Assembly: GCF_001039355.2 (NCBI RefSeq)
Contig: NW_019775551.1
Span: forward strand, 259,417-323,416
Length of the DNA stretch: 64,000 nucleotides
Reading direction: 5' to 3'
From: Lingula anatina
Lineage: Eukaryota; Brachiopoda; Lingulata; Lingulida; Lingulidae
Shown here: one piece after another, positions 10,291 to 20,640 of the stretch
Layout of the letters: each line of letters begins with the position of its first letter
Position numbering within the stretch: the first letter of the stretch is position 1
The notes under the pieces: generated by a model
What the model was told of the DNA's origin: nothing
Databases searched by the model: none
Seen by the model: only the letters and a program-made list of their open reading frames with translations
Translations under genes and position numbers: made by a program

Positions 10291-12205
10291 TATTATTATT
10301 ATTTATTTAGTTCAATAGAATTTACATAGGGCGAGTAGAATATATATTTCGGCTATCAGGCCTACCCAACTACCAGACTCGACACCGAATGATCCTGAAT
10401 TCACTGGTGCGTCGGGCCACACTACCCGTTTTCGGCTCTGAAAAGGATTGGGTGCAAGTCTAAATATATGGAGACTTAACCACGTATTTCTTGCAACTAA
10501 GTTTCTAAATACAGTATGTCTCCAATATAAATAACTATTACAAATGTCTGTTTATCTTTACTATGTGTATGATGGTAAACGCGTAGGGAAAGTTGAATAT
10601 GACGCAGAGTTGCATTCCAAAATACAAGACTGATTATAATCAAGCCCTTAGCAAATAAACCTATGTTATTCTTTGCAGCTGGAACATCCACTACATCCGA
10701 CACCCTGAAATGGATGATTCTGTACGTTGCCGCTCATCCAAAGGTCCAGGAACAGCTCCACAAAGAATTAGATGATTTAGGTATATTGGTATATCCATCT
10801 CTCGTTCTGATCTTCTACGAAGAATACATTTCAATGATCACGCATACAACAATAAAAAACAACTTTTGTTAAATGTCACCGTTTTATTAATTAAAATACT
10901 TATCACAAACGCTCGTGAGAGAATTACAGTTTTAAGCGTGGTTTTGGCCGTTTATATTCAATTTTTCTACCTAGGAAAAGATTTCGATAATCTTCGCCAC
11001 TGCAAATCCAAGTTGCCTTACTGTGAGGCTGTTCAGCGAGAGGTTTTGCGCATGCGCCCTCCTGCCCCAGCAGGCCTCCCTCACCAAACACTTCGTGACA
11101 CCAAATTGGGTAGGCATCATCTTCATAGGTTTGCATTTATAGACATTAAAATGACGAAGTCTGCTTTTTATCGAGTTCAATTCCGATTTTTTAACTGTGG
11201 AACTAAAATCCCCACATTTGTTTTTATTATTATAATTAAAATTAAATACATTACCAGTCGGAAGCATTGCTACTCAAGTTAATAGAAAAACATTGATTCA
11301 GTGGTTGAAGTATTTCTAAAGTGACCAAAGATCTTAGTCCGATGCTATATTGGAAAAATGGAGCTTTTCACAGACTAGCATATTAACCTGCTTAGTTTGT
11401 CGATTTGACGTTCACCAACAATTGTACATTTAGGTGGCTACGACATTCCAAAAGGCACTCTCGTATCAGTAAACATTTGGGCAATCCACCATGACCCGAA
11501 CAACTGGGAGTCGCCGGAAGTTTTCAAGCCAGAGAGATTTTTGGACAATGACGGAAGCTTGAAAGAGGTTGACAATAAAATATGGCTTCCGTTCAGCAGC
11601 GGCAAGAGAAAATGCATCGGAGAAGGAATTGCGAGGGTAAATCTTATGATGATATCGGTGAGTAGACGTCAACGCGATTTCATGGTATATCATGGTATAT
11701 TTGAGAAAATCATGCTTATTTGGACATGATATTTTAATACATTTAAAAGTATTCATTTTCACTTCAGATGGTTTCTCAGCCCCTCTGAATCCTTAGTCTT
11801 TTTAGTTTTTAAGTCAGTCTCTTAAAGGAAAAAATTGCTAATGTATTCCATTATAGCATGTGGCAGTAAAAATGACAAAAATCGGAAGCGAGAAACTCGA
11901 CAACGTTTTTTTTTAGGCCGTATTAATATTTTTTCGTTAGTTTTGGATACTGAAATTTCCTATGGTACACTTTTTTTACTAAAGATATGATATATTTGTT
12001 TTCAAGTATGTTATAATATCATTGGCCGCCATTTGGTAATACATGCATAACACATTGTGAGTTTATTTTTCTTACACAGGCATTATTTTTCCGTCAGTTT
12101 AAAGTGAGTTTTCCACCGGGACAAGAACCAGATTTTGAGCCTGCGAAAATAGAACTGACCTGCACCCCGAAACCTCAGAAAATACTCGTCCAAAAAAGAA
12201 AATGA
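2870..12205 (+). CDS. Cytochrome P450, CYP2 clan (CYP17/CYP1-like), 11 exons
   Basis: A microsomal haem-thiolate monooxygenase that would use NADPH-P450 reductase; the substrate cannot be read from sequence. Exons read by me: 2870-3020, 3503-3583, 3836-3940, 4587-4680, 4893-5048, 5635-5846, 10061-10189, 10679-10780, 10975-11109, 11434-11657, 12080-12205. All introns are GT..AG, the phases agree, and the sum is 1515 bp (504 aa plus stop), a normal family length. Residues 1-30 are a hydrophobic ER anchor starting MHLLGLLGLL. The proline hinge PPGPP follows. The C-helix is W132-R136 (WRLQR). The I-helix is A310-G-T-S-T314. The ExxR motif is E366-R369. PERF is at 421-424. The haem loop FSSGKRKCIGEGIAR has ligand Cys449. 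The start is ATG 2870 because it gives a clean anchor; an in-frame ATG 60 bases upstream adds a non-anchor leader. The acidic residue usual before the I-helix Thr is Ser313. Candidate AATAAA signals lie at 12858 and 13024. Subfamily is uncertain. Confidence 0.93.
3102..3231 (+). pseudogene. Decayed duplicate of P450 exon 1 inside intron 1
   Basis: The stretch aligns base for base with 2902-3021. Shared pieces include GTCTTGGTCG/CTTTCTTGGTCG, GATGATGTCAT, CAGAAGGAGAAGTATACTGCCG against the exon's AGAGGAAGAAATACAAACTGCCG, and GGTACTGGGGAA against ATACTGGGGAA. It encodes the region from the end of the membrane anchor through the proline hinge. The PPGPP codons are mutated, and the splice donor after the LGN-Y-L equivalent is lost (GATTCGGTTATA in place of ACTTAGGTGAGA). 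It is not needed by the gene model, so it reads as a tandem exon duplication left to decay. Confidence 0.8.
4845..4875. repeat. (TA)n microsatellite in P450 intron 4
   Basis: About 15 TA units ending roughly 17 bases before the exon 5 acceptor AG at 4891-4892, replacing part of the usual pyrimidine tract. Confidence 0.95.
6108..6483 (-). mobile_element. LINE (CR1/Jockey-like) reverse-transcriptase 3' fragment
   Basis: On the minus strand it encodes the end of a non-LTR retrotransposon RT protein: TVIRPVLEYAAPVWH, then a stretch with SQERALKIIYP, and after a frameshift near 6290 a C-terminal tail rich in R and K with SMSDFLTSAIYKFQN. The YxxxIRPxLEYAxPVW motif is typical of the CR1/Jockey/Rex group. 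It continues directly from the fragment at 9449-9790; a hAT-like insertion separates the two. It lies in P450 intron 6, antisense to the gene. Frameshifted and dead. Confidence 0.85.
6883..7128. mobile_element. Foldback MITE with TTA target duplication (Harbinger-like)
   Basis: Left end GGCCACACTTTTTTA and right end reading GGCCACACTTTTTTAA on the opposite strand, followed on both sides by the similar inner stretch TTTTATGGATGACATCC. TTA flanks both ends (6880-6882, 7129-7131). A three-base TWA duplication is the mark of PIF/Harbinger elements. One unresolved base (N) sits at 7065. Nested in the hAT-like element. Confidence 0.75.
7754..7805. repeat. 52 bp direct repeat, copy 1
   Basis: Starts TGAAATAGTGATCATGGG and ends GAGAAACCGATT; identical to 8755-8806. 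The two copies enclose the foldback element at 7991-8680. Confidence 0.9.
7991..8680. mobile_element. Foldback element built of iterated GCATTC/GAATGC motifs, 690 bp
   Basis: The ends are GTCACACT and AGTGTGAC, with CAGAATGAGC near both ends in inverted orientation. The interior repeats GCATTC, GAATGC and close variants on both strands well over a dozen times at irregular spacing. The open frames inside (8095-8391 +, 8378-8644 -) are by-products. No transposase and no clear target duplication. Confidence 0.65.
8755..8806. repeat. 52 bp direct repeat, copy 2
   Basis: Identical to 7754-7805, about 1.0 kb away in the same orientation. Confidence 0.9.
9292..9440. repeat. 74 bp right end of the hAT-like element, present twice around a single N
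   Basis: 9292-9365 and 9367-9440 are near-identical, differing in the length of an A/T run, and are separated only by N at 9366. This is probably an assembly joint rather than biology. Confidence 0.8.
9449..9790 (-). mobile_element. LINE (CR1/Jockey-like) reverse-transcriptase 5' fragment
   Basis: The minus strand encodes the RT thumb region: first DWSRTNNMRLNRKKTKQMAI (about 9655-9750), a frameshift near 9650, then FKLLGVYISNDLTWKVHVDK and ITKKASKRIYFLQHLKRAGL up to the joint LVTYYQ. The order W-x-N-x-M-x-LN-x-x-KTK...LLGVxIxxxLxWxxHVxxI is characteristic of non-LTR elements. Continues into 6108-6475 across the hAT insertion. Confidence 0.87.
10246..10301. repeat. (AAT)n/(ATT)n microsatellite in P450 intron 7
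   Basis: About 14 AAT units running into ATT units. Confidence 0.95.
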
Positions 12206-13979
12206 TGTTTGATGAAGGAAATGGCTGAATTTACGAAATGGTTTAGAATGTTTTTAATCCTAAACGGTATTTGGGGACAATTACACCATGCTCAGTGGAT
12301 TTGGATTTACCTCATGAATTACTGATCATAAATGGAACTAAGAGTTGAAAAGAAAATGCACTGCCTAGCCTACGTTTAGCTTAGTGTCTATTAAACGAAA
12401 GACATCAAAGATGTATATGAAGCGAGAGCGAATCCCCTGTAACGTGCTGGTGTTGTGGTATCAATCTTAATAATTGTTATTGCTGTCGGCGTGTAAAACG
12501 TGTTTGTAAAATGTGTTAAATACGGGTTACCCGGGAGGAGAACTGCTGTTCCGATCTGAGACGCAAATTTGATTTCTGTCCTGGTTTTCGCTGCAGATTT
12601 GATTTCTGTCCAAATATCTGTCGCCAGTGGATCATGCGCGGTTTAATTGCTGTTGCGTACATAAAGGAGGGAAGAATCATATTTTGACAGTTAGTTTAAC
12701 GCTGATCAGAGAGAGAGAGAGAAAAGATAGACAGAAAGAGATGGGAATGAAAGAGAAAGAGAAAGGACAGTTAATGTAAAGGGGATTGGATGGTCAGAAC
12801 AATAGATGGAAAATTTAGAAACTCCTGCACATAGATTTTTAAGTTTTAAGACGGACAAATAAATAGAGAAAATTTGCGACTAGTGATGGCAGCATTTGTT
12901 ATTTTCATTTATTTCATACCCGATTGTATTTCGATAAACAAAGGACCACGACACTGTTGAACTATTGAAAATAAGAAACACAACCGTATATAAGTTATTA
13001 CTGTCAGTTTCTTACTTTACACAAATAAAATCTACATGTATAAAATGGTGGGTTTTTGCTCCGGTCTAGTGTCATAAATGGAACTTGCCGAATTTGCAGA
13101 TTTAAAGATATAAAAATATATGCTAAGATAGAATATTAAAAACTGCGTGAAAAGTGCAATACATCAATGAAGTTGACAAAACCACAACATTATATATTCG
13201 TTGACTGTGCACAGGGAATAAATTCTACGGGGACCAAAAAGCATTGAGTTCTTGCACTTCAAATTCTGGTAGTTTTTTAATGGAACACGCTGTTTAGGTC
13301 AGTTGCGAAGAATGTACATTATCCGAAGAATTATTTTACGCAACGTATCGACACGAGCTGGACACTAATTGAGAGTTAAAATAGCTTTGGCTGCCTAATA
13401 TAGTGGCGCCATCCACTACCGATGTACAGTGATAAAAACTTCACAACATGGCTTTGAATATACATGAAGACTTGCAGTAACGTAAGAATTATAATGTTTA
13501 TAGGTTCTAGACTTATTAGAATTGTTCTCTTAATTTCAGACATTTATATGTGGAATGTTAACAGTTCTTTGCTTGTTTCTATACAAGTAAACCATGTATA
13601 TCACTCGCAAGTATTTTTTTTTATTTTCAAATACTGTATTTATCAGCTTTGTAACCATACGTTGAGTAAAAGATACACAGTTTTGTTTTTTGTTGTTTTT
13701 TTTGTGGAAATTTATTATTTCCTTCCACTAAATGAAAATTGATTTCCCTGCTCATTGTAATCAACATGACTACTGCTTTGAAAATACCCACAACTTCAGC
13801 TTTCTTTTAGAAATAAAGGCATTAATCTACGTCTTATGTATTTGACTTTAATTTCGTGCCTCAGATTTATTCCCTCACCATCAAAGACATTTAAAACGGA
13901 AATAATTTTTTTCCATTTACGCTGATACGCTGATTAGCATTATTCTCTTCCTCACCTCACCTAACCTAACCTCTCTACA
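12206..13979. other. P450 3' flank, no gene recognised
   Basis: Holds possible poly(A) signals for the P450 gene (AATAAA at 12858-12863 and 13024-13029), a short GA-rich tract at 12709-12765 and a 17 bp direct repeat AGATTTGATTTCTGTCC near 12565 (one mismatch) and 12594. No exon seen. Confidence 0.45.
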
Positions 13980-14896
13980 TGCATTCTTTTACGCTGAGTG
14001 CGTACAGCGTTATTCAAAATAGCAACCCGTTGTACATGGCGATAAAAGAATATTGATCCTCCATAGAAATCAAACAATGCAAAAGAATAATATTGGGGCT
14101 GCTCACAAAAGAGAAGTAGGTAACCGGGGGGGAAATGTTGACCCGCACATTTTGGATAGCGGCTTTACAGATGCAGACATTGCTTTGGCAGCCGTAACAC
14201 CCCCGTGTACAGCTTGTTGCACTTTGCTGTAAAAAAAGCTTAAGACTGAGTTCCCATACTTAGATCCATCCATCTGGATCGACGTAACTCCCTGGGGGTT
14301 CACGTTAAATTGCAATCTGCTCAAGAGTCACCGAATCAGCTAGGGAGTAAAGATAATTACCCTCTAACAGCTTTAATGGGCGTGACAGACATTTAAGCCT
14401 CTTGAGCTGATAGCAATTTAGTGAGACTCCCCAGGCAGATAGATCGATTCAAATATCTGTGGGAGTGGCCCCTAAGGGTGCTGGCACAGAAAATAAACGT
14501 TTAAATTAATACCGACATTTACGTCCGCCTTAACCTAATATATTATTTGTCCAATTAAAATGAACATTTCACCTAATTTATGACAAGAAAAAAATATTAA
14601 ATGTTTAATACCAGTACATACTTGTTAATAGATTGAAATGGTTTTGTCTTGAACAAAAGAAAAAATAATTTCATTCTAAAGTTTTTCATCCAAAATTTAA
14701 TATGAAACTGTTTTATGACACCGTGTCGAGTATTTTGTATTTTTATATTAGAAAAGGACTGTAATTTTAGAACAGTTTGATAACTTTATATTTATAATAG
14801 ATGGTTATGGCCGCGCTCGGTGACGAACACATTACATTTGACAATTTATGAATATCAAAAAGGAAAATCAAAACACCAAAAATACGTTAACAATAG

Positions 14897-14902
14897 TTTA
14901 AT
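14897..14902 (-). terminator. Probable poly(A) signal ATTAAA, LC8 unit 1
   Basis: Sits where units 2 and 3 have AATAAA. Unit 1 has the ATTAAA variant, followed directly (on the + strand) by the A34/(TA)n tract. Confidence 0.45.
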
Positions 14903-14912
14903 TCTTCTTTTG

Positions 14913-15024
<112 letters not shown>

Positions 15025-15233
15025 ACGCAAAGTAAGATCACACGAGGTGTATGCAAATTTATCTCATGATTTGTTGAGTTAAAGTTTACTAATTAAGACC
15101 ACATATAGTCACCATGGAAAATAACTCCTGTACAAATATCATCTGCTTTTCATTGTCTCAAAAAAGTATTTTCTTCGACCATTTTTGTAAAAAAAGAAGT
15201 CAGAGTACAGGTGCTTGTGGGAATTCTTCTGGT

Positions 15234-15503
15234 TCAGCCAGACTTGAAGAGTAAGATGGCAACTTGGCCTAGGTAGAAGTAGATGAAATGCTTGGTTTCG
15301 TGTGTCACGTAGCTGCCGAAGTTGCGCCCCACAATCGCGTGCCAGGTAGGGTTGTATTTCTTGTCAAATTCCTTCTTGATGTAAGCGGCGATGTCTTTTT
15401 CAATGTTGTATTTTTCTAGCGCCTGTGTGGCACAGTCAATTGCGTCTTGCTGCATGTCTTCAGACATATCAGCATTTTTAACTACGGCCTTTCTCTCAGA
15501 CAT
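15234..15503 (-). CDS. Dynein light chain LC8 (DYNLL-type), copy 1
   Basis: An 89-residue protein, the exact family length, beginning [18 protein letters not shown] and ending [14 protein letters not shown]8 is a small dimeric hub that binds short linear motifs and is a light chain of cytoplasmic and axonemal dynein. Family hallmarks are visible: the NADM segment, the [16 protein letters not shown] helix, [21 protein letters not shown] (dimer/target groove) and the final beta strand. The CDS is uninterrupted. The only intron is in the 5'UTR (15508-16095, minus-strand GT at 16095-16094, AG at 15509-15508), ending 4 bases before ATG. Nucleotide-identical to copy 3. No sign of a retrocopy, since the intron and promoter are kept. 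Confidence 0.97.
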   Translation of the reverse strand: MSERKAVVKNADMSEDMQQDAIDCATQALEKYNIEKDIAAYIKKEFDKKYNPTWHAIVGRNFGSYVTHETKHFIYFYLGQVAILLFKSG

Positions 15504-15507
15504 TTTT

Positions 15508-16095
15508 CTGAAAAATGAATATCAATATTTAAAACTGATTACATTGAATGAAATGAAGTAAATTTATAAAAATAATTTAACAATTGGGATAATCCACACT
15601 TGCCAATGCAGTATAATAACTAACAAAATTATTGCAACACAAATAATGATAATTCTTATAGTATAGTAGGGGCCAGAATGAAGAAACGATCTCCTCAAAT
15701 CTCCATTATTTACATATGTAGTTTTTTTTTATATTACAATGGAAATAAATGCACATGTAAATGTCAGGTTCATAAAGTACCTTAAGTACACTAAAATGTC
15801 CTAGTAATGTTTTTATAATGGTAGAACAACAATAGCAAATCCTTAACTTTTTCGGCAATTTGAGGTACCCAAAGGGACATATCCCCATAAATTTTAATTG
15901 AATGAGATTTACATGAATTCACTCACGTCTACTCTTGCATATCTTTTGAAAGGCAACAAAGCAAAATGTTCTTAATTGTGCACACCGTACCCCCCCCCCT
16001 GCGCCCCTTCCCCCTTCTAAATATAATCCTGGAATCGCAATTGGTAGGGGGCCTACTAAATTAATATAATAGATGGCACCTTGATAAAAACTTAC
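15508..16095 (-). other. 5'UTR intron of LC8 copy 1
   Basis: The minus strand reads donor AG|GTAAGTTTTT and acceptor TTTCAG|AAAA-ATG. The same donor and acceptor occur in units 2 and 3 although the intron bodies differ. Confidence 0.8.
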
Positions 16096-16096
16096 C

Positions 16097-16263
16097 TATT
16101 GCAGAGTGGTATTAAACAGCGACAAGTGTATGTTTCATCTGTGATCTAAAAATATTGTGGTTATATTTTTAAGCTTTTCTACTGCTTGGTAACATAGCCA
16201 TTCATAAATCTGATTGGATAACAAATAGCATTTTCACGGAGCATTTAGCAAGATAGGCCCAAC
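16097..16263 (-). promoter_or_regulatory. Promoter and 5'UTR exon of LC8 copy 1
   Basis: The CCAAT box CCAATCAG (minus strand) is at 16210-16217, 113 bases from the 5'UTR exon end. Further upstream is the block CAAGATAGGCCCAA (as read on +, 16249-16262). Both are kept in all three units at nearly the same spacing while surrounding bases differ, which argues for function. Confidence 0.65.
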
Positions 16264-17115
16264 ACTTTGTCTTCCGTGAAAACAAGTTTAAAGTAGTAAA
16301 ATAACTACCTCGGGATATATAATTTAAAATACCTTTTTGCCAAGAGTAGGTTAAAAGAAAAATTAATCAGATTCAAGGGACGTATTCAAATGCTGGATAC
16401 AGTTCATCGCTGATTTTCTTTTTGCTTGCAATGATCGGCACTCATCTCTCTGTGTCTCTCTCATTCTCAGTTAGGCCTACTCCTAGTGCGCACCACACAT
16501 TATCAACAAGTCGACCCAGTGAACAAAGTGAAAAAGGAAAATGGATCCTACATAAAAATCAAACAATGGAAAAGCATAATATTGCTGTTGTTCACAAAGG
16601 AGTAGAGGGCACAGCGGGTACAAGTGCGACTGTGGAAACGCAGACATGCCAGGGCAGCAAAGACACCCGTGTGGACAGCTTGTTACACCGTGCTTTAAGG
16701 AAGCTGGTTCAGAAAATAAAAGATAAGGTTAATACCAACATTTGCCTCTACCTTTACAGACGATATTTTTTTAGTTACACAATTAAATTTAGCAGCTCTC
16801 TAATTTTGTAACAAGCCAAAACGCCGTATAGGTCACCCCAACACGTTAAAATAGTAAATTGATATATTTTTTTATGAACTGGAGAAAACAGAATTTAATC
16901 CAAAAGTTTCGATTAAAATGCAAGATGAAATTAATCTTTTAAACAGTCTCGATATTTTATTTTTCGTAATTTGGTATTTTGTCTTGGATAGATCATTTAA
17001 TTACAATATTGGAAGGGTAACGGCGCATTCGGTGACAGAACAGAAAGAATATAAATATTCAAAAATATAAAAAAAGTAAAATATGACACAAAAATCAAGG
17101 TAATCAATAATTTGC

Positions 17116-17121
17116 TTTATT
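17116..17121 (-). terminator. Poly(A) signal AATAAA, LC8 unit 2
   Basis: TTTATT on the + strand, about 235 bases past the stop codon of copy 2. Confidence 0.5.
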
Positions 17122-17355
17122 AAAAAAATATATAAATAAAAACATGCATACAGAGAAGGATCACATGAGATGTCTGCAAATTTCTCTCACATGATTTGTT
17201 GAGTTGAAAGTTTACTAAGACCACATATAGTCACCATGGAAAATAACTCCTGTATAAATATCATCTGCTTTTCATTGTCTCATAAAAGTATTTGTCTTCC
17301 ACCATTTTTTTAAAAAAGAAGTCAGAGTACAGGTGCTTGTGGGAATTCTTCTGGT

Positions 17356-18220
<865 letters not shown>

Positions 18221-18221
18221 C

Positions 18222-18388
18222 TGTTTAAGGGCGGTATTAAGCTGTGATAGATGTATATTTTGTCTCTGATCTAAAAATGCTGTGGTTATATTTTAAAGCT
18301 TTTATACTGCTTAGTAACATTACCATTCATAAATCTGATTGGACAATAAACGGCATTTTCGCGGAGCATTTAACAAGATAGGCCCAAC
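18222..18388 (-). promoter_or_regulatory. Promoter and 5'UTR exon of LC8 copy 2
   Basis: CCAATCAG on the minus strand at 18335-18342, 114 bases from the exon end. Upstream conserved block around 18366-18387. Confidence 0.65.
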
Positions 18389-18987
18389 ACTGTCTTGCGT
18401 GAGAACAGGTTTAAAATTAGTAAAATAACTAGCTGGGGTTAGGTTAGATACCCTTTTTGCCACAAGAATAGATAAAACTTGAATCAGATTCAAGGGAGGC
18501 AAATGTTGTATACAGTTCGCCGCTGATTTTTCTGCGTGCGATGATCAACTCTTTTTCTCTCTCTCTCTGCTATATGTAGGCCTACGCCCAATGCGCACAA
18601 CGCATTTTTCAACCAGTCGCCCTATTGCACAAGGCGAGAACGGTAAATTGATCCTTCATAGAAATCAGGCAATGGAAAAAATTATGTTGTTCACAAAGGC
18701 GTAGAGGACACAGCAGGGAAAATGTCGACTTGCACGCCAGCGACAATGGAAACGCAGGCATGTCCGGGACAGCACAAATGCCCGTGTGGACAGCTTGTTT
18801 CACAATGCTCTAAGGGAGCTGGTTCAGAAAATAAAAGTTCAAAGTAATACCGACGTTAACGTCTACCTTTACAGGCAATGTTTCCATTAGTTATATATTT
18901 TGTAACAAGCCAAATCGTCTTATAGTTCAACCCAACACATGAAAATACTGGATAAATATAGGTTTATCATGAACAGGAGAAAAACAG

Positions 18988-19245
18988 TAGGCCTATTATC
19001 ACCTCCACCAAGGAGGTTATGTTTTCACCCCTGTTTGTCTGTTTGTTTGTTTGTTTGATTGTCATCAACATAACTAAAAAAGTTATGGACCGATTTTGAT
19101 GAAATTTACAAGAACTGTCAGAAGTGGGCCAAAGAAGAGATGATTAGTTTTTGGTGGTGATCCGGCTCAATAAGCAATCATTAATCAATAATAATAAAAA
19201 TTGCTACCTTGGCGGAGGTCTGCGCTCTCGCAGTGTTTTTCTAGT
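18988..19245. mobile_element. Short interspersed repeat with CCTCC-CAAGGAGG ends
   Basis: Begins around CACCTCCACCAAGGAGGTT and ends ACCTTGGCGGAGGTCTGCG; the CCTCCACCAAGG and CCTTGGCGGAGG ends form an imperfect 12 bp inverted repeat. I recall very similar repeats (GGAGGTTATGTTTTCACC, then GTTTGTCTGTTTGTTTG) from many animal genomes, but do not know the class. It sits in the unit 3 spacer exactly where unit 2 reads straight through, so it inserted after the duplication. Confidence 0.75.
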
Positions 19246-19472
19246 TCCAAAAGCTTTGATTAAAATTCAGGATGGAATTACTTTATGGAACAGTTTCGAT
19301 CTTTTTTTCTTTGGTAGTAGAGAAAGATAGTGGCTTTGACTTGGTTAGATAACTTAATAGCTTAATATTAGAAGGTTATAGGAGCGTTCGGTGACAGAAC
19401 AGATTAAATATGGCCACTTAAGAATATCAAAAAAGTAAATTCAAACACATAAATACTTAAACAATAATTTAC

Positions 19473-19478
19473 TTTATT
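19473..19478 (-). terminator. Poly(A) signal AATAAA, LC8 unit 3
   Basis: TTTATT on the + strand, about 245 bases past the stop codon of copy 3, at the position equivalent to that in unit 2. Confidence 0.5.
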
Positions 19479-19721
19479 TTTTCAAAAAATATTTATAAAT
19501 ATAAAATGCATACAGAGAAGGATCACATAATGTAAGATGTCTGCAAATTTATCTCATGATTTGTTGAGTTAAAGTTTACTAAGACCACACATAGTCACCA
19601 TGGAAAATATCTCCTGTATAAATATCATCTGCTTTTCATTGTCTCATAAAAGTATTTGTCTTCCACCATTTTTTTTTAAAAAAGAAGTCAGAGTACAGGT
19701 GCTTGTGGGAATTCTTCTGGT

Positions 19722-19991
19722 TCAGCCAGACTTGAAGAGTAAGATGGCAACTTGGCCTAGGTAGAAGTAGATGAAATGCTTGGTTTCGTGTGTCACGTAG
19801 CTGCCGAAGTTGCGCCCCACAATCGCGTGCCAGGTAGGGTTGTATTTCTTGTCAAATTCCTTCTTGATGTAAGCGGCGATGTCTTTTTCAATGTTGTATT
19901 TTTCTAGCGCCTGTGTGGCACAGTCAATTGCGTCTTGCTGCATGTCTTCAGACATATCAGCATTTTTAACTACGGCCTTTCTCTCAGACAT
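19722..19991 (-). CDS. Dynein light chain LC8 (DYNLL-type), copy 3
   Basis: An 89-residue LC8 protein whose coding sequence is identical, base for base, to copy 1 at 15234-15503, including every synonymous site. The shorter 5'UTR intron (19996-20419, 424 bp) and its flanks are quite different from copy 1. First unit of the array in the direction of transcription. Intact promoter elements lie upstream. Same hub/dynein role expected. Confidence 0.97.
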   Translation of the reverse strand: MSERKAVVKNADMSEDMQQDAIDCATQALEKYNIEKDIAAYIKKEFDKKYNPTWHAIVGRNFGSYVTHETKHFIYFYLGQVAILLFKSG

Positions 19992-19995
19992 TTTT

Positions 19996-20419
19996 CTGAA
20001 AAATATATGTCAGTACACATAAATGAAATTATGTTGTAAAACATTTAAATTACTGAACGTATGAGATCATTCACACTTCACTTGCCAGTACACTACAGTA
20101 ACTTAGAAAATTATGACAACGCAAATAAGGCATTAGGCCTAGCAGCGAATCCTTAACCTCTCATCCAGTGCTGAATCCAATGGGGCGTATCTCCCACTCC
20201 ATAACACCAACTGTAACCTTCACTTCTACCTCTCCAAAACAGTCTGATGAACGAGTCAAGACAAAACCAAGTGAGTTTGCCATCACCCTTTATGACATAC
20301 TACACATGTAGGGCTTACAGTGAGACACTGCACCCCCCCTCGAGCCCCTACCCCCTTCCCTATAGGCCTACCGGCAGTTCTACTTAATTTATATTACTGG
20401 CACCTTGTTAAAAACTTAC
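19996..20419 (-). other. 5'UTR intron of LC8 copy 3
   Basis: Minus-strand donor CAG|GTAAGTTTTT at 20420/20419 and acceptor TTTCAG|AAAA before the ATG. 424 bp, about 165 bp shorter than in the other units. Confidence 0.8.
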
Positions 20420-20420
20420 C

Positions 20421-20594
20421 TGTTTGAGGGCGATATTAAGCAGGTAAGGTGTATTTGTCGTCTCTTAATGAGAAATCTTACAACGCTGTGATTATATTTG
20501 TAAGCTTTTCACCTGCTTGGTAACATTACGTTCTGTTAATCTGATTGGATAAATAGCGGCATTTGTGTGCGGCATTTACCAAGATAGGCCCAAT
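20421..20594 (-). promoter_or_regulatory. Promoter and 5'UTR exon of LC8 copy 3
   Basis: CCAATCAG on the minus strand at 20541-20548, 121 bases from the exon end, with the conserved upstream block at 20572-20593. Confidence 0.65.
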
Positions 20595-20640
20595 CCTTTG
20601 CCATTTTTGATGCCAATTTTGAAATATCGATTAACTACCC

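Noticed and set aside
13980-14330. Remnant of a fourth LC8 unit at the left end of the array
   Set aside because: The homologous sequence is spacer only. If the unit is defined as spacer plus gene, the array is exactly three whole units and no fourth is needed.
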